Source: Vannielia sp. (GTDB lineage: Bacteria; Pseudomonadota; Alphaproteobacteria; Rhodobacterales; Rhodobacteraceae). Taken from it: 64,000 nucleotides of DNA. Below the pieces are notes generated by a model. The model did not search any database. It was not told the origin of the DNA and saw nothing but the letters and a program-made list of their open reading frames with translations. The stretch spans positions 1 through 64,000 of the forward strand of contig NZ_JARGND010000006.1 of assembly GCF_029212645.1 (NCBI RefSeq), read 5' to 3'. Shown piece after piece: positions 25,863 to 34,457 of the stretch. A program made the translations under genes and the position numbers. Every line of letters starts with the position of its first letter. Within the stretch, counting starts at the first letter, position 1.

Positions 25863-25878
25863 TTTATCAAATGGTAAA
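25863..25878. promoter_or_regulatory. RutR-like operator upstream of preT
   Basis: TTTATCA-AA-TGGTAAA is an imperfect palindrome that keeps the core of the RutR consensus (TTGACCA-N2-TGGTCAA) with three changes. It lies 58-73 bases upstream of the preT start. Together with the better box at 22362 it would place the dehydrogenase and the amidohydrolase in one regulon. Confidence 0.6.
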
Positions 25879-25917
25879 TTTCTAAAAATGCGTTTTGCTC
25901 TTTCAAAGCGCTTGCGC

Positions 25918-25946
25918 TTTCACTCGGCTGGCAATCGGCGTATAAC
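25918..25946 (+). promoter_or_regulatory. Candidate sigma-70 promoter for accBC
   Basis: TTTCAC and TATAAC are separated by 17 bases and end 52 bases before the accB start. Both hexamers are near consensus. This is a visual match only. Confidence 0.3.
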
Positions 25947-25998
25947 CTGCCCATAAATTGTGCCCGGCGTGAACAGGCACAGGCAGAAAGAGGACGGC

Positions 25999-26490
25999 AT
26001 GAGTAAGACCCACGATGCAGACGTCGCCTTCATCCAGGCACTGGCCGAGATGTTGGAGGCCAACGATCTTACCGAGCTTCAGGTGAAGCGTGAGTATAGC
26101 GAGAATGACAGCCTCAATGTGCGGGTGAGCCGCAAGGGTGAACCGCCCGTCATGCAGATGGCCCCGCCTCCGGCGCCTCACGGGGCGTTCGCCCCGGCAC
26201 CCGCCGCTCCGGCTCCCGCTGCTGCTGCCGCCCCGTCTGACGACCCGGCCCAACTGCCGGGGGCCGTGACCTCCCCCATGGTTGGCACCGCCTATTTGCA
26301 GCCCGAACCCGGCTCTGCCGTCTTCGTGAAGGTTGGCGATAAGGTCGAAGAAGGGCAAACTCTGCTGATCGTCGAGGCGATGAAAACCATGAACCAGATT
26401 CCCGCCCCGCATGGGGGGACCGTTAAGCGCATCTTGATCGAAGATGGAGCGCCGGTGGAGTTTGGCGCGCCTCTGATGATCGTCGAGTAA
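25999..26490 (+). CDS. accB: Biotin carboxyl carrier protein of acetyl-CoA carboxylase
   Basis: The 163-residue protein has an N-terminal domain (about 1-55), a flexible Ala/Pro linker (about 55-88) and a C-terminal biotinyl domain. The biotin acceptor is Lys129 in EAMKTMNQI. It carries CO2 from biotin carboxylase to the carboxyltransferase in the first step of fatty-acid synthesis. ATG 25999 follows AAAGAGGACGGC; the frame opens slightly upstream without a better site. It pairs with accC 11 bases downstream. Confidence 0.93.
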   Translation: MSKTHDADVAFIQALAEMLEANDLTELQVKREYSENDSLNVRVSRKGEPPVMQMAPPPAPHGAFAPAPAAPAPAAAAAPSDDPAQLPGAVTSPMVGTAYLQPEPGSAVFVKVGDKVEEGQTLLIVEAMKTMNQIPAPHGGTVKRILIEDGAPVEFGAPLMIVE

Positions 26491-26501
26491 GGGCGCAGGG
26501 C

Positions 26502-27851
26502 ATGTTCGACAAGATCCTCATCGCCAACCGGGGCGAGATTGCGCTGCGTGTCGTGCGGGCCTGCCGTGAAATGGGCATTCCCTCTGTTGCGGTTCACTCA
26601 ACGGCTGATAGTGACGCGATGCACGTTCGCATGGCGGACGAGGCCATTTGTATTGGCCCCCCCTCTTCGACTCAAAGCTACCTCAGCTTTCCCGCCATCA
26701 TCTCGGCGTGCGAAATTTCCGGCGCGAATGCGATTCACCCCGGCTATGGCTTCCTGTCCGAGAACGCCAATTTCGTGCAGATCGTCGAGGATCATGGCCT
26801 CACCTTTATCGGCCCGACCGCCGAACATATCCGGGTGATGGGGGACAAGATCACCGCCAAGGAAACCATGCGAAACCTCGGGGTGCCTTGCGTTCCTGGC
26901 TCCGAAGGTGGTGTGCCCGATTATGAAACGGCCAAGGTCGTGGCCGAAGAAATCGGCTACCCGGTCATCATCAAGGCCACCGCTGGCGGCGGCGGGCGCG
27001 GCATGAAGCTGGCCAAAACGGCGGCTGATCTTGAAACGGCCTTCCGCACCGCGCGGGCCGAGGGCAAATCGGCCTTTGGCAACGATGAAGTCTACCTTGA
27101 GAAATATCTTGGCAAGCCGCGCCATATCGAGGTTCAGGTGTTTGGCGATGGCAAAGGCGGCGCGGTGCATCTGGGTGAGCGTGACTGCTCGCTGCAACGC
27201 CGCCACCAGAAGGTTTTTGAAGAGGCCCCCGGCCCCTCAATCACCCCTGAACTGCGCGCCCGGATCGGGAAAACCTGTGCCGATGCTGTGGCCTCGATCA
27301 ACTACGCGGGCGCCGGGACGATCGAGTTCTTGTACGAGAATGGCGAGTTCTACTTCATCGAAATGAACACCCGCCTTCAGGTGGAACATCCGGTGACGGA
27401 ACTGGTGTATGGCCAGGACCTCGTGCGCGAACAAATCCGTGTGGCCGCAGGCTTGCCACTGTCGTTCACGCAGGACGAAGTCAAGCTGAACGGTCATTCC
27501 ATCGAGGTGCGGATCAACGCTGAAAAATTGCCAGACTTCTCGCCCTGCCCCGGCCGGATTACCCAATTTCACGCGCCCGGCGGGCTCGGCGTGCGGATGG
27601 ATAGCGCCCTTTACGATGGCTATTCGATCCCGCCCTACTACGACAGCCTGATCGGCAAGCTTATCGTCCATGGACGGGATCGCCCCGAAGCGTTGGCCCG
27701 GTTGAACCGGGCGCTTGGGGAGTTGATCGTGGATGGGGTTGATACCACGGTGCCGCTGTTCAACGCCCTGCTCCAGGAGCCTGACGTGCAAAGCGGTGAC
27801 TATGATATCCACTGGCTGGAAGGCTGGCTGGAACACAATTTCCAAGGCTGA
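26502..27851 (+). CDS. accC: Acetyl-CoA carboxylase biotin carboxylase subunit
   Basis: The 449-residue ATP-grasp enzyme carboxylates the biotin on AccB. The N-terminal biotin-carboxylase motif [22 protein letters not shown], the glycine-rich loop [13 protein letters not shown], the catalytic [14 protein letters not shown] segment and the C-terminal domain motif [14 protein letters not shown] are all present. Its length equals that of the stand-alone subunit. It is co-transcribed with accB and probably with the downstream aat gene, 14 bases away. Confidence 0.95.
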   Translation: MFDKILIANRGEIALRVVRACREMGIPSVAVHSTADSDAMHVRMADEAICIGPPSSTQSYLSFPAIISACEISGANAIHPGYGFLSENANFVQIVEDHGLTFIGPTAEHIRVMGDKITAKETMRNLGVPCVPGSEGGVPDYETAKVVAEEIGYPVIIKATAGGGGRGMKLAKTAADLETAFRTARAEGKSAFGNDEVYLEKYLGKPRHIEVQVFGDGKGGAVHLGERDCSLQRRHQKVFEEAPGPSITPELRARIGKTCADAVASINYAGAGTIEFLYENGEFYFIEMNTRLQVEHPVTELVYGQDLVREQIRVAAGLPLSFTQDEVKLNGHSIEVRINAEKLPDFSPCPGRITQFHAPGGLGVRMDSALYDGYSIPPYYDSLIGKLIVHGRDRPEALARLNRALGELIVDGVDTTVPLFNALLQEPDVQSGDYDIHWLEGWLEHNFQG

Positions 27852-27865
27852 AAGCCGGGAACAGC

Positions 27866-28504
27866 ATGGATGAGCTGACCCCCGACCTCCTGCTTCAGGC
27901 CTATCGGATGGGCCTCTTCCCCATGTCCGAAGGCGCCGAGGACGAGGAGATCTTTTGGGTCGAGCCACGCCAGCGTGGGATTTTCCCGTTGGACAATTTC
28001 CACATTTCCCGCTCCCTCGCCCGCCAGATCCGGCGCGAGGCTTTCACTATTTCGATCAACCGCGACTTTGCAGGCGTTATGCGGGGCTGTGCCGACCGCG
28101 AGGAAACATGGATCAACGCGATCATCCTCGATCTCTACCAGCAGCTCCACGAGCGTGGCGATGCCCATTCGCTGGAGGTCTGGGAAGGTGACGAATTGGT
28201 GGGTGGTGTCTACGGGGTCGCCCTTGGCGGGGCGTTTTGCGGGGAGAGCATGTTTTCGCGCCGCACAGGGGCCTCAAAAATTGCGCTCGCCTACTTGGTG
28301 GATCACCTTCGGCGCAACGGGTTTGCCCTGTTTGACACCCAGTTCCTGACACCCCATCTGGCGCGCCTTGGAGCGATTGAAATCCCCCGCGCCGACTATT
28401 TGAAGAGGCTCAGGAACGCGTTGGAATTGCAGGCGGATTTCATCGCCGATTGCCAAATTCCGCCCGGTTACTCAGTGGTGCAGCGCAATACCCAAACATC
28501 GTAG
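27866..28504 (+). CDS. aat: Leucyl/phenylalanyl-tRNA--protein transferase
   Basis: The 212-residue cytoplasmic enzyme adds Leu or Phe to N-terminal Lys/Arg of proteins and so feeds them to ClpS/ClpAP under the N-end rule. Diagnostic motifs are AYRMGLFPMSE, FWVEPRQRGIFPLD, FHISRSLAR, GGVYGVALGGAFCGESMFS and DTQFLTPHLARLGAIEIPR. Its last 37 bases overlap the 3' end of the convergent DUF2155 gene, so no terminator can separate them. Confidence 0.93.
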   Translation: MDELTPDLLLQAYRMGLFPMSEGAEDEEIFWVEPRQRGIFPLDNFHISRSLARQIRREAFTISINRDFAGVMRGCADREETWINAIILDLYQQLHERGDAHSLEVWEGDELVGGVYGVALGGAFCGESMFSRRTGASKIALAYLVDHLRRNGFALFDTQFLTPHLARLGAIEIPRADYLKRLRNALELQADFIADCQIPPGYSVVQRNTQTS

Positions 28505-28827
28505 CGTTGATGATCCAGAGCGTTCAACGCGGGGGCCGAAGCGTCCATCCAGCCTGTGAACGCCGGCACGCTGGCCCGCTCATCCTCAATCACCAGATAG
28601 GCCATAGCCCGCGCGGGCGCACCACTGGGATAGCGGCAGTCCGACAGGGTGATCTGTAGCTTGCCGTAGGCCACGGTTTGGCCGGGGCGAATGGTGATAT
28701 CGGTGGTTTCGCTCGACACCTTATCAAGCCCACGCAGCACCGCGCCAGTGCCGGTGATGGCCTCTTGAGCCGTGAGCGGCATGGCGAAAAACGCGGCGAT
28801 GCCAAGGGCTTGCAGCGCGAGCTTCAT
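28468..28827 (-). CDS. DUF2155 exported protein
   Basis: The 119-residue protein starts with a signal peptide (about 1-20, ending PLTAQEA) and has the DUF2155 core: KVSSETTDITIRPGQ, LQITLSDCRYP, AYLVIEDE, FTGWMDASAPALNALDHQRYDVWVLRC. The two cysteines may pair in the periplasm. It overlaps the end of mlaD by 4 bases (ATGA) and forms a cluster with the NDUFA12 gene. Function is unknown; this neighbourhood is often conserved in Rhodobacteraceae. Confidence 0.82.
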   Translation of the reverse strand: MKLALQALGIAAFFAMPLTAQEAITGTGAVLRGLDKVSSETTDITIRPGQTVAYGKLQITLSDCRYPSGAPARAMAYLVIEDERASVPAFTGWMDASAPALNALDHQRYDVWVLRCTTE

Positions 28828-29276
28828 TCTTCTCCCGATCCGGATACGAAACTTGACAACAACCCAATGAGGCTGATCGCCCCTTGGGTATCCTCAATCT
28901 CGCCACCCTCTTCGAGGTTGAAGGGCGATCCGCCGGGGATGATCTCAACATAGTTTCCACCAAGCAGCCCCTCGGAGGAAATGGCAACCGTGCTGTCCTC
29001 GGGCAGGTCAACGCCTTCTTCAACGGCGAAGGTCATATCGGCGCGGAAGGTCTGGCGATTGAGATCAAGCTGCTGCACCGCGCCAATCTTCACTCCCGCG
29101 AGGCGCACATCGGTGCCCACAGACACACCGTCGGCAGAGCGAAAGCTTGCCGTCAATGAATAGCGCCCACCGCTTGAAACGCCTGCATCGGTAACGCCAG
29201 CGGCATACCAAAGGAAGGCTCCGGCAGCGACCAGGACGGCAGCGCCCACCAGCGCTTCTGTGGTGTTTTCTGACAT
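28824..29276 (-). CDS. mlaD: MlaD-family outer-membrane lipid asymmetry protein
   Basis: The 150-residue protein has an N-terminal membrane anchor (about 8-28) and a single MCE domain with the pattern GGRYSLTASFRSADGVSVGTDVRLAGVKIGAV. The loop EGLLGGNYVEIIPGG and the hydrophobic C-terminus GAISLIGLLSSFV, which lines the central pore in MlaD hexamers, are also present. It should work with an MlaEFB transporter in phospholipid traffic; those genes are not in this window. It overlaps the DUF2155 gene and starts 3 bases after the NDUFA12 stop. Confidence 0.87.
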   Translation of the reverse strand: MSENTTEALVGAAVLVAAGAFLWYAAGVTDAGVSSGGRYSLTASFRSADGVSVGTDVRLAGVKIGAVQQLDLNRQTFRADMTFAVEEGVDLPEDSTVAISSEGLLGGNYVEIIPGGSPFNLEEGGEIEDTQGAISLIGLLSSFVSGSGEE

Positions 29277-29279
29277 GGC

Positions 29280-29663
29280 TTACTCGGGGCTCCAGGCCTC
29301 ATAGTCGGTGCGGCGCGCAGGCTGTGCACGGCGGATCGAGCCAGCGGGCGCATAGGCCAGCGCGGTGCCCGTGTGGTTTTCCTCGTGCGGCTTTTCCCAT
29401 GGCTTGTGGGTCAGCGGGCGGTCAGCGGGCGAATCGGCATAGGTGTGATGCAGCCAACCGTGCCAATCGGGGCTGATCTTGCTCGCCTCGACCTCACCGT
29501 TGAAGATCACCCAGCGGCGGCTGTCATCAGCGTTGCGGTAAAACACATTCCCCGCCTCGTCTTCGCCAACTTTCTTGCCCTTGCGGGCCGTGAAATACTG
29601 GGTGCCCAGGGTAGACCCGTGCCACCATGTGAACAGGCGCAGGATGAAGTTCTTGATGCCCAT
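29280..29663 (-). CDS. NADH:ubiquinone oxidoreductase accessory subunit, NDUFA12 family
   Basis: The 127-residue protein is a bacterial homologue of the mitochondrial complex I accessory subunit NDUFA12 (B17.2). Motifs are [53 protein letters not shown] and the Pro-rich tail. It is found in alphaproteobacteria and mitochondria, which supports the taxonomic reading of the window. It lies away from the nuo operon, upstream of mlaD and the DUF2155 gene on the same strand. Confidence 0.92.
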   Translation of the reverse strand: MGIKNFILRLFTWWHGSTLGTQYFTARKGKKVGEDEAGNVFYRNADDSRRWVIFNGEVEASKISPDWHGWLHHTYADSPADRPLTHKPWEKPHEENHTGTALAYAPAGSIRRAQPARRTDYEAWSPE

Positions 29664-29715
29664 CAGCTCGGCTCCTTGTTTGCATCCCCCGTATGCCCCA
29701 GCGGGCAGGCGAGGT

Positions 29716-30183
29716 CTAGAGTTTCGAGGAAATCATACCGGTATTGATCCCGCCCATTCGCAACTCGCCAAACAGGCGCTGATATTCCATCTTGGGGCAG
29801 AGGTTTTGGACCACGGTGACGCCACGCGCCTCGGCCATTTCGGACGCCTCAGGGCTTTCGATGCCGATCTGTAGCCAGAGCGTTTTGAGATCGGGGAAAG
29901 CCTCCAGCGCTTCCTTGGCGATGGGCTGCACATGCTCGGAGCGGCGAAAAACATCAACCATATCAACCGGCGCGTCGATCGAGGCCAGATCGGGCATGAT
30001 GGTTTCGGCAAAAAGCTGCTTGCCTGCGTGGCCGGGGTTCACCGGGATCACCCGATAGCCCTTCAGCGAAAGATAGCGCGCCACGAAGTAGCTGGGGCGC
30101 GCTTCGTTCATGGAAACGCCAACACAGGCGATGACCTTTGTTTCGTTGAGGATTTGGCGGAGGAGATCGTCAGGATACGTCAT
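29716..30183 (-). CDS. CoA-binding (Rossmann) protein, YccU type
   Basis: The 155-residue protein is a CoA_binding-domain Rossmann protein. Visible are the N-terminal strand and loop [51 protein letters not shown] and the C-terminal [11 protein letters not shown]. The biological role of these small proteins is not established. No clear ribosome site precedes the ATG, and a strong terminator-like hairpin ends only 16 bases upstream, so its expression may need read-through. Confidence 0.8.
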   Translation of the reverse strand: MTYPDDLLRQILNETKVIACVGVSMNEARPSYFVARYLSLKGYRVIPVNPGHAGKQLFAETIMPDLASIDAPVDMVDVFRRSEHVQPIAKEALEAFPDLKTLWLQIGIESPEASEMAEARGVTVVQNLCPKMEYQRLFGELRMGGINTGMISSKL

Positions 30184-30199
30184 GCTTTCGCTTTACCCG

Positions 30200-30233
30200 A
30201 AAAAAAGCGCCCAGGCCATACAGCCCGAGCGCC
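30200..30233 (-). terminator. Terminator/attenuator in the leader of the CoA-binding gene
   Basis: On the minus strand GGCGCTCGGGC pairs with GCCTGGGCGCT over 11 positions (three G-U pairs), followed by TTTTTTT. It lies 144 bases downstream of the YHS gene and ends 16 bases before the next start codon. It may terminate the YHS transcript or attenuate the downstream gene. The rest of the 193-base gap contains a 6-bp CGATGG/CCATCG hairpin and nothing else clear. Confidence 0.7.
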
Positions 30234-30376
30234 AGTCACGGAACGAGGGACAGTGAAGTGAAACGATGGTGTTCCGGGCCATCGCTCCTGTGCAAAAGGT
30301 AATCACCGGAGGGGCCTTTCCAAGAGGGTGTAATATACATGTGAACAACCCGTTAACTTCCGCAGGCGGCGCGCGA

Positions 30377-30820
30377 TTATTTCAACAGGCCGGGCCAGGC
30401 CTTGTCCGCCGTCTCTATCCGGGCCGCCGCGCTTTTCGTCCAGATCGTTCTTACCGCCCTGGAGGCGTTCAAAAAGAGCCGCCCTTCGTGGATGGTGAAG
30501 GCCTCTGGGTCGGTTGGCGCCACATAGCCCTCGGAGGCCGCATAGGCGCAGTAGCCGCCGTAGGCGGGCGCGTATTTTTGCGGCATCCGCTCAAACCGCT
30601 CCCGATTCGTCGCGGTTGAAAAGCGCCACGTCGTGCCCATCCACATCAGTTGATAGGCCTCTTTGCCCCGCACCGGGCCGCCCTCGCTGAAGTAGGAAAC
30701 CGGATCATACCCACCCAGCGCAAGGCCGGAGGCGGAATAAATAGGCGGCTCCCCGGCAAGCGCCGGGAAGGCGGCTGCACCAAGGGCGGTGGCAATGAAC
30801 AGGCGGCGCGTGAGCATCAT
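30377..30820 (-). CDS. Exported YHS-domain protein
   Basis: The 147-residue protein has a Tat-like or Sec signal (MMLTRRLFIATALGAAAFPALAG) and a YHS domain: LALGGYDPVSYFSEGGPVRGKEAY, TTWRFSTATNRERFE, PQKYAPAYGGYCAYAAS. YHS domains are linked to metal-dependent proteins, often copper-related, but this protein's role is unknown. The YGGYC cysteine is conserved in the family. AAGGAG lies 5 bases before ATG 30820; a few upstream in-frame codons are less likely. Confidence 0.8.
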   Translation of the reverse strand: MMLTRRLFIATALGAAAFPALAGEPPIYSASGLALGGYDPVSYFSEGGPVRGKEAYQLMWMGTTWRFSTATNRERFERMPQKYAPAYGGYCAYAASEGYVAPTDPEAFTIHEGRLFLNASRAVRTIWTKSAAARIETADKAWPGLLK

Positions 30821-30889
30821 GGCTTCTCCTTGGGCCAAAGGATGGCCCAGTGCCGCGCGCCCGACTAGCCCCTTCGCAGAAAGGTGAAA

Positions 30890-31669
30890 TCAGGAAACAT
30901 TTCGCGACGCAGCATAAAGCGATACGGCGGCCGCGTTGGACACATTGAGCGAGCCGAAATCGCGGGCGAAGGGGATTTTCACCAGCCTGTCGCAGGTCTC
31001 CTTGGTGCGCTCGCGCAGCCCCGGTCCCTCGGCCCCGAGCACCAGCGCAATCGCGGCCCCTTCGGGCATTTCGCCAAGCGCGTGATCCAGGGTTTCCTCC
31101 GCCTCGCCATCAAGCCCGAGCAGGATGTAGCCAAGGCCGCGCAGGGTTTCCATCGCGTTGGCAAGGTTCTTCACCCGCAGGTAGGGCTGGCGCTCCAGCG
31201 CCCCGGAGGCGGTTTTGGCCAGGGCCCCGGTTTCGGGGGCTGAGTGGCGGGCGGGGGCGATGACCGCTTTGGCGCCGAACACCTCAGCCGAGCGCAGGAT
31301 CGCGCCCACATTGTGCGGGTCTGTCACCCGGTCAAGCAACACCGTCAGCGCCGCCCCGGCACCGGGATAACAGGCATCCTCCAGCCCACCCCAATCCAGC
31401 GGGCGCACCTCAAGCGCGGCCCCCTGGTGCACCGAACCAGGATCAAGCGGCACCGGAAACCGGCGCGGATCGGCGATCTCCGGCTCAATCCCGGCGCCGG
31501 CCCAGGCATCCTCGCCCAAACGGTCGGCGGCATTGCGGGTGAGCACCAGCCGCAGCTTTACACGGGCCGGATTGGCCAATGCATCACGCACCGCATGTAG
31601 CCCAAAAAGCCACAGCCCCTCGCGCTTTTCACGTTCCTTGTCGATCACCCAGGACGGTTTCTTGGCCAC
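30890..31669 (-). CDS. rlmB: 23S rRNA (guanosine-2'-O-)-methyltransferase RlmB / TrmH-family SPOUT enzyme
   Basis: The 259-residue SPOUT methyltransferase has an N-terminal substrate-binding domain (LWLFGLHAVRDALANPARVKLRL) and a C-terminal knot: LDRVTDPHNVGAILRSAEVFGA (motif 1), ALVLGAEGPGLRERTKE (motif 2) and IPFARDFGSLNVSNAAAVSLY (motif 3). It should methylate a guanosine in 23S rRNA. The open frame runs back through the tRNA gene, so the true start must be downstream; I choose GTG 31669 (VAKKPSWVIDKEREKREG), where the conserved sequence begins. Confidence 0.88.
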   Translation of the reverse strand: MAKKPSWVIDKEREKREGLWLFGLHAVRDALANPARVKLRLVLTRNAADRLGEDAWAGAGIEPEIADPRRFPVPLDPGSVHQGAALEVRPLDWGGLEDACYPGAGAALTVLLDRVTDPHNVGAILRSAEVFGAKAVIAPARHSAPETGALAKTASGALERQPYLRVKNLANAMETLRGLGYILLGLDGEAEETLDHALGEMPEGAAIALVLGAEGPGLRERTKETCDRLVKIPFARDFGSLNVSNAAAVSLYAASRNVS

Positions 31670-31779
31670 GTTTCTCTGCCTTTCCCTTGTCGGGCCTCTC
31701 CATGCGGCCCGCCCGGAAAAAGCGCAAGGTTTTTCGTCTTGACGGGGGTGAGGGCGGCGTTTATCCACCCCTTCGCAGT

Positions 31780-31863
31780 GGGCGACAGGCCGCAAGGTGT
31801 GGCAGGGGACTGTAACTCCCTCGCGGAGACGCACGCCTGGTTCGATTCCAGGGTCGCCCACCA
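31780..31863 (+). tRNA. tRNA-Tyr (anticodon GTA)
   Basis: The acceptor stem GGGCGAC pairs with GTCGCCC, followed by discriminator A and an encoded CCA. The anticodon stem GGGGA/TCCCT holds loop CTGTAAC with anticodon GTA at the normal place. A long class II variable arm (GCG-GAGA-CGC) and T-arm CCTGG-TTCGATT-CCAGG are present. Total length is 84 bases with CCA. It is read away from rlmB; a plus-strand esterase gene starts 82 bases downstream. Confidence 0.95.
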
Positions 31864-31944
31864 CTGCTCCCCCTCTTTCACAGCGTTGCAATGTGATCGC
31901 ATCCGCGCGATGCTGCATGTGCATCCTTGGTCGGAGCTATCGCT

Positions 31945-32952
31945 GTGCGCATTGTCCAAACCCTTGCTTTTATTGCCGGTATAGGCGCGGGCACCGCCGC
32001 TTGGGGCCTCGATGAGATCACCGATTTTGCCCATAATCCCGGTGCGTTGCGCGCCTTTCTGCATCGCCCTGAAGGGGCTGGCAGCAACCTGCCGCTGATC
32101 GTGGCGCTGCATGGCTGCACCCAGGAGGCGGCTGATTTTGACAATGAAACCGGGTTGACCGCCCTTGCCGATGACCTCCCCGCGCTGCTTCTCCTCCCCG
32201 AGCAAACCCCCGCCAATATGGCCCGGCGCTGCTTTCGTTGGTGGGACACCGACGATAATCGCCCGGCCTCAGGCGAAAGTGCGTCGATTTTGGCGATGAT
32301 CGACCATGCCATCGCGGTTGAGGGGGCCGATCCAGACCGGGTGTTCATCCTGGGCCTTTCGGCAGGGGGCAGCATGGCGGGCGTGATGATGGCCAACCAC
32401 CCTGCCCGGTTTCAGGGCGGCGCGGTGATCGCCGGGCTTCCCTTTGATTGCAATCGTCCCCGAGGCCTTTTTGACGGGCTTTGGTGGTGGCTCCACACTT
32501 GGGGCCTGGACGGAGCCGATGCCTCTTATGCCTGTGGGCTCCTCGGCGCAAAACCTGCTGACCGGGAGGCAACCGACTGGGCTGAATATGCCAGGTCGGT
32601 GGCAGCGGGGCCGCAAATCTGGCCACCGGTATCCCTTTGGCAGGGTGGCGCAGATGGCACCGTCAACCCCGATAACCTGCGCGAGTTGGTTGACCAATGG
32701 ACCGGCCTGCACCAGATAAACGCGCGGCCTGACAGCACTGAAACCGTGGGAACCGCCACAAGGCAACGCTTCTTCGATGCACAAGGCAAGCCACGCGTCG
32801 AAGCCTGGGCCCTGCCCGGCTTCCCCCATGCGGTGCCGATTGATGGTGATGGAGATCCCCTGCCCTGCGGAACAACCGGGGCCCACATCGCCGAGGCCAA
32901 CCTTTGCGCTGTGCGTGAGATCGCCCGCTTCTGGGGTTTGCACCAACAATAG
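31945..32952 (+). CDS. Exported PHB-depolymerase-family esterase
   Basis: The 335-residue alpha/beta hydrolase is of the LpqC / poly(3-hydroxybutyrate) depolymerase family. A signal peptide (about 1-20) precedes LPLIVALHGCTQEA (oxyanion strand). The lipase box GLSAGGS puts the nucleophile at Ser139, and a late GFPHAVPID supplies the likely His. The substrate could be a polyester, a feruloyl ester or another ester. I start at GTG 31945 because GGAG lies about 9 bases upstream; a TTG at 31927 is in frame but unsupported. Confidence 0.78.
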   Translation: MRIVQTLAFIAGIGAGTAAWGLDEITDFAHNPGALRAFLHRPEGAGSNLPLIVALHGCTQEAADFDNETGLTALADDLPALLLLPEQTPANMARRCFRWWDTDDNRPASGESASILAMIDHAIAVEGADPDRVFILGLSAGGSMAGVMMANHPARFQGGAVIAGLPFDCNRPRGLFDGLWWWLHTWGLDGADASYACGLLGAKPADREATDWAEYARSVAAGPQIWPPVSLWQGGADGTVNPDNLRELVDQWTGLHQINARPDSTETVGTATRQRFFDAQGKPRVEAWALPGFPHAVPIDGDGDPLPCGTTGAHIAEANLCAVREIARFWGLHQQ

Positions 32953-33051
32953 CCAACTCGCGGTTTGGTCACGGGCTTCGGCATCAGGTGCTGTCAAACC
33001 TCAGCATTCTCTTGCCAAAAATATCCCCGCCGGAGGCGAATAAAACAAAGG

Positions 33052-33083
33052 AATGCGCCGCAGGCGCTCAATTTAACAACAGC
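33052..33083. repeat. Short dispersed intergenic repeat, copy 1
   Basis: AATGCGCCGCAGGCGC followed by TCAATTTAACAACAGC ends exactly at the calB stop codon. A closely similar 33-base sequence lies at 50755-50787, also beside a gene 3' end. The GCGCC/GGCGC part can form a small hairpin. Upstream sequence CCAAAAATATCCCCGCCGGAGG resembles short repeats I associate with Roseobacter intergenic regions. Confidence 0.5.
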
Positions 33084-34457
33084 TCATCCAAGGAAATGGC
33101 CAAGGATGCGGCGGGTCCATTTGCCGTAAGGTGGGCGGATCAGCGCGGCACCGTTCCACTTGGCCTGGGTGAACACCGATTTCGCGTGGCTCATCGAGCG
33201 AAACCCTTCAGGCCCGTGATAAGACCCAAGACCAGAGGGGCCGATGCCGCCGAAGGGCAGGTCATCAACCGCCACATGGAGCAGCGTGTCGTTCACCGTC
33301 ACCCCGCCGGAGGTGGTGCCGCTCAAAACCGCCTCGCGGGCGGCGTCATCAGGGCCAAAGTGATAGAGCGCCAGCGGACGGGGCCGCGCGTTGATATAGG
33401 CAATCGCCTCGGAGATACTGTCATAGGGGACAACGGGCAGCAGGGGGCCAAAGATTTCCTCCTGCATCACCTTCATATCGTCATTCACCCCGGTGAGCAG
33501 CGCCGGCCCATCGCCACCTTCCAGCAGGGCGATGCGTTTTGCGCCCTGGGCCTCGGCGTCATCCGTAAAGGCCGCGAGGCGCTTTGCGTGGCGGGCGTGG
33601 ATGGGGCCGGTGAGGTTCGCGTCAGCCGCGCCGTCCGGGTAAAGTGCGCGCGCGGCGCTGATCATACCGTCACAAAAAGCCTCCATCTCGGCGCGGGGGA
33701 CCAGCGCGTAATCAGGCGCAATGCACGTTTGCCCGCCGTTGGCCAGTTTGCCAAAGGCGATGGAGGCAGTGGCCTTTTCAAGGTCGGCACCCGGCGCAAG
33801 CACAGCAGGGCTTTTGCCACCGAGTTCCAGCGTCACGGGGGTGAGGTTTTTGGCTGCCGCCTGCATCACCTTGCGGCCCACCTCAGTGCCGCCGGTGAAG
33901 AACAGGTGATCAAACGGCAAGGCCGCAAAGGCCGCGCCGAGCTTGGCATCGCCCTGCACCACCGCCACCTCGCCCGGACGAAAGAGATCATCAAGCAAAT
34001 CGGCCAGCACGGCGTTGCAAGCAGGGGTAAATTCGGACGGTTTCAGCATCACCCGGTTGCCAGCGGCAAGGGCCGTTGCGAGCGGGACAAGGGCCAGCAA
34101 AATCGGGTAGTTCCATGGCGAAACCACCCCAACCACCCCTTTGGGCTGGTAGTGCACATGCGCGCGCCCCGGCCAGAGCGCAGGGGTCACCCGGCGGCGC
34201 TCGGGGGCCATGAACCGGCGCAGATTGGCATCAAGGTAGTCGATGGCATTAACCGTTGGCAGAATGTCGAGCAGCTTGGTTTCGTCAGGTGCGCGATTGA
34301 AAAAGTCCTGCGCGGTGGCCTTCGCAAGGTCATCAGCGCGTTTCACCACCGCTCTTCGCAGGCGTGAGAGGGTGGCGCGCCGGGTGGCCAGTTCGGGCGC
34401 AGGAGCCTCGGCGAAGGCGGCGCGTTGGGCGGCAAGAATGGCTTCAAGGTCGGTCAT
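33084..34457 (-). CDS. calB: Coniferyl-aldehyde-dehydrogenase-type aldehyde dehydrogenase
   Basis: The 457-residue NAD(P)-dependent enzyme oxidises aldehydes to acids. Catalytic Glu211 lies in TLELGGKSP and nucleophile Cys245 in GGQTCIAPDY; SPWNYP and FTGGTEVG of the cofactor site are present. The short length, the QTCIAPDY context and the C-terminal hydrophobic stretch (PYGKWTRRILGHFLG) point to the CalB/fatty-aldehyde class 3-like group. Coniferyl aldehyde is the named family substrate; a general role in aldehyde detoxification is equally possible. The gene start overlaps a possible short upstream ORF. Confidence 0.85.
   Translation of the reverse strand: MTDLEAILAAQRAAFAEAPAPELATRRATLSRLRRAVVKRADDLAKATAQDFFNRAPDETKLLDILPTVNAIDYLDANLRRFMAPERRRVTPALWPGRAHVHYQPKGVVGVVSPWNYPILLALVPLATALAAGNRVMLKPSEFTPACNAVLADLLDDLFRPGEVAVVQGDAKLGAAFAALPFDHLFFTGGTEVGRKVMQAAAKNLTPVTLELGGKSPAVLAPGADLEKATASIAFGKLANGGQTCIAPDYALVPRAEMEAFCDGMISAARALYPDGAADANLTGPIHARHAKRLAAFTDDAEAQGAKRIALLEGGDGPALLTGVNDDMKVMQEEIFGPLLPVVPYDSISEAIAYINARPRPLALYHFGPDDAAREAVLSGTTSGGVTVNDTLLHVAVDDLPFGGIGPSGLGSYHGPEGFRSMSHAKSVFTQAKWNGAALIRPPYGKWTRRILGHFLG

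Noticed and set aside
31670-31924. N-terminal extension of RlmB
   Set aside because: The extension would translate through the tRNA-Tyr gene on the other strand and has no family sequence.
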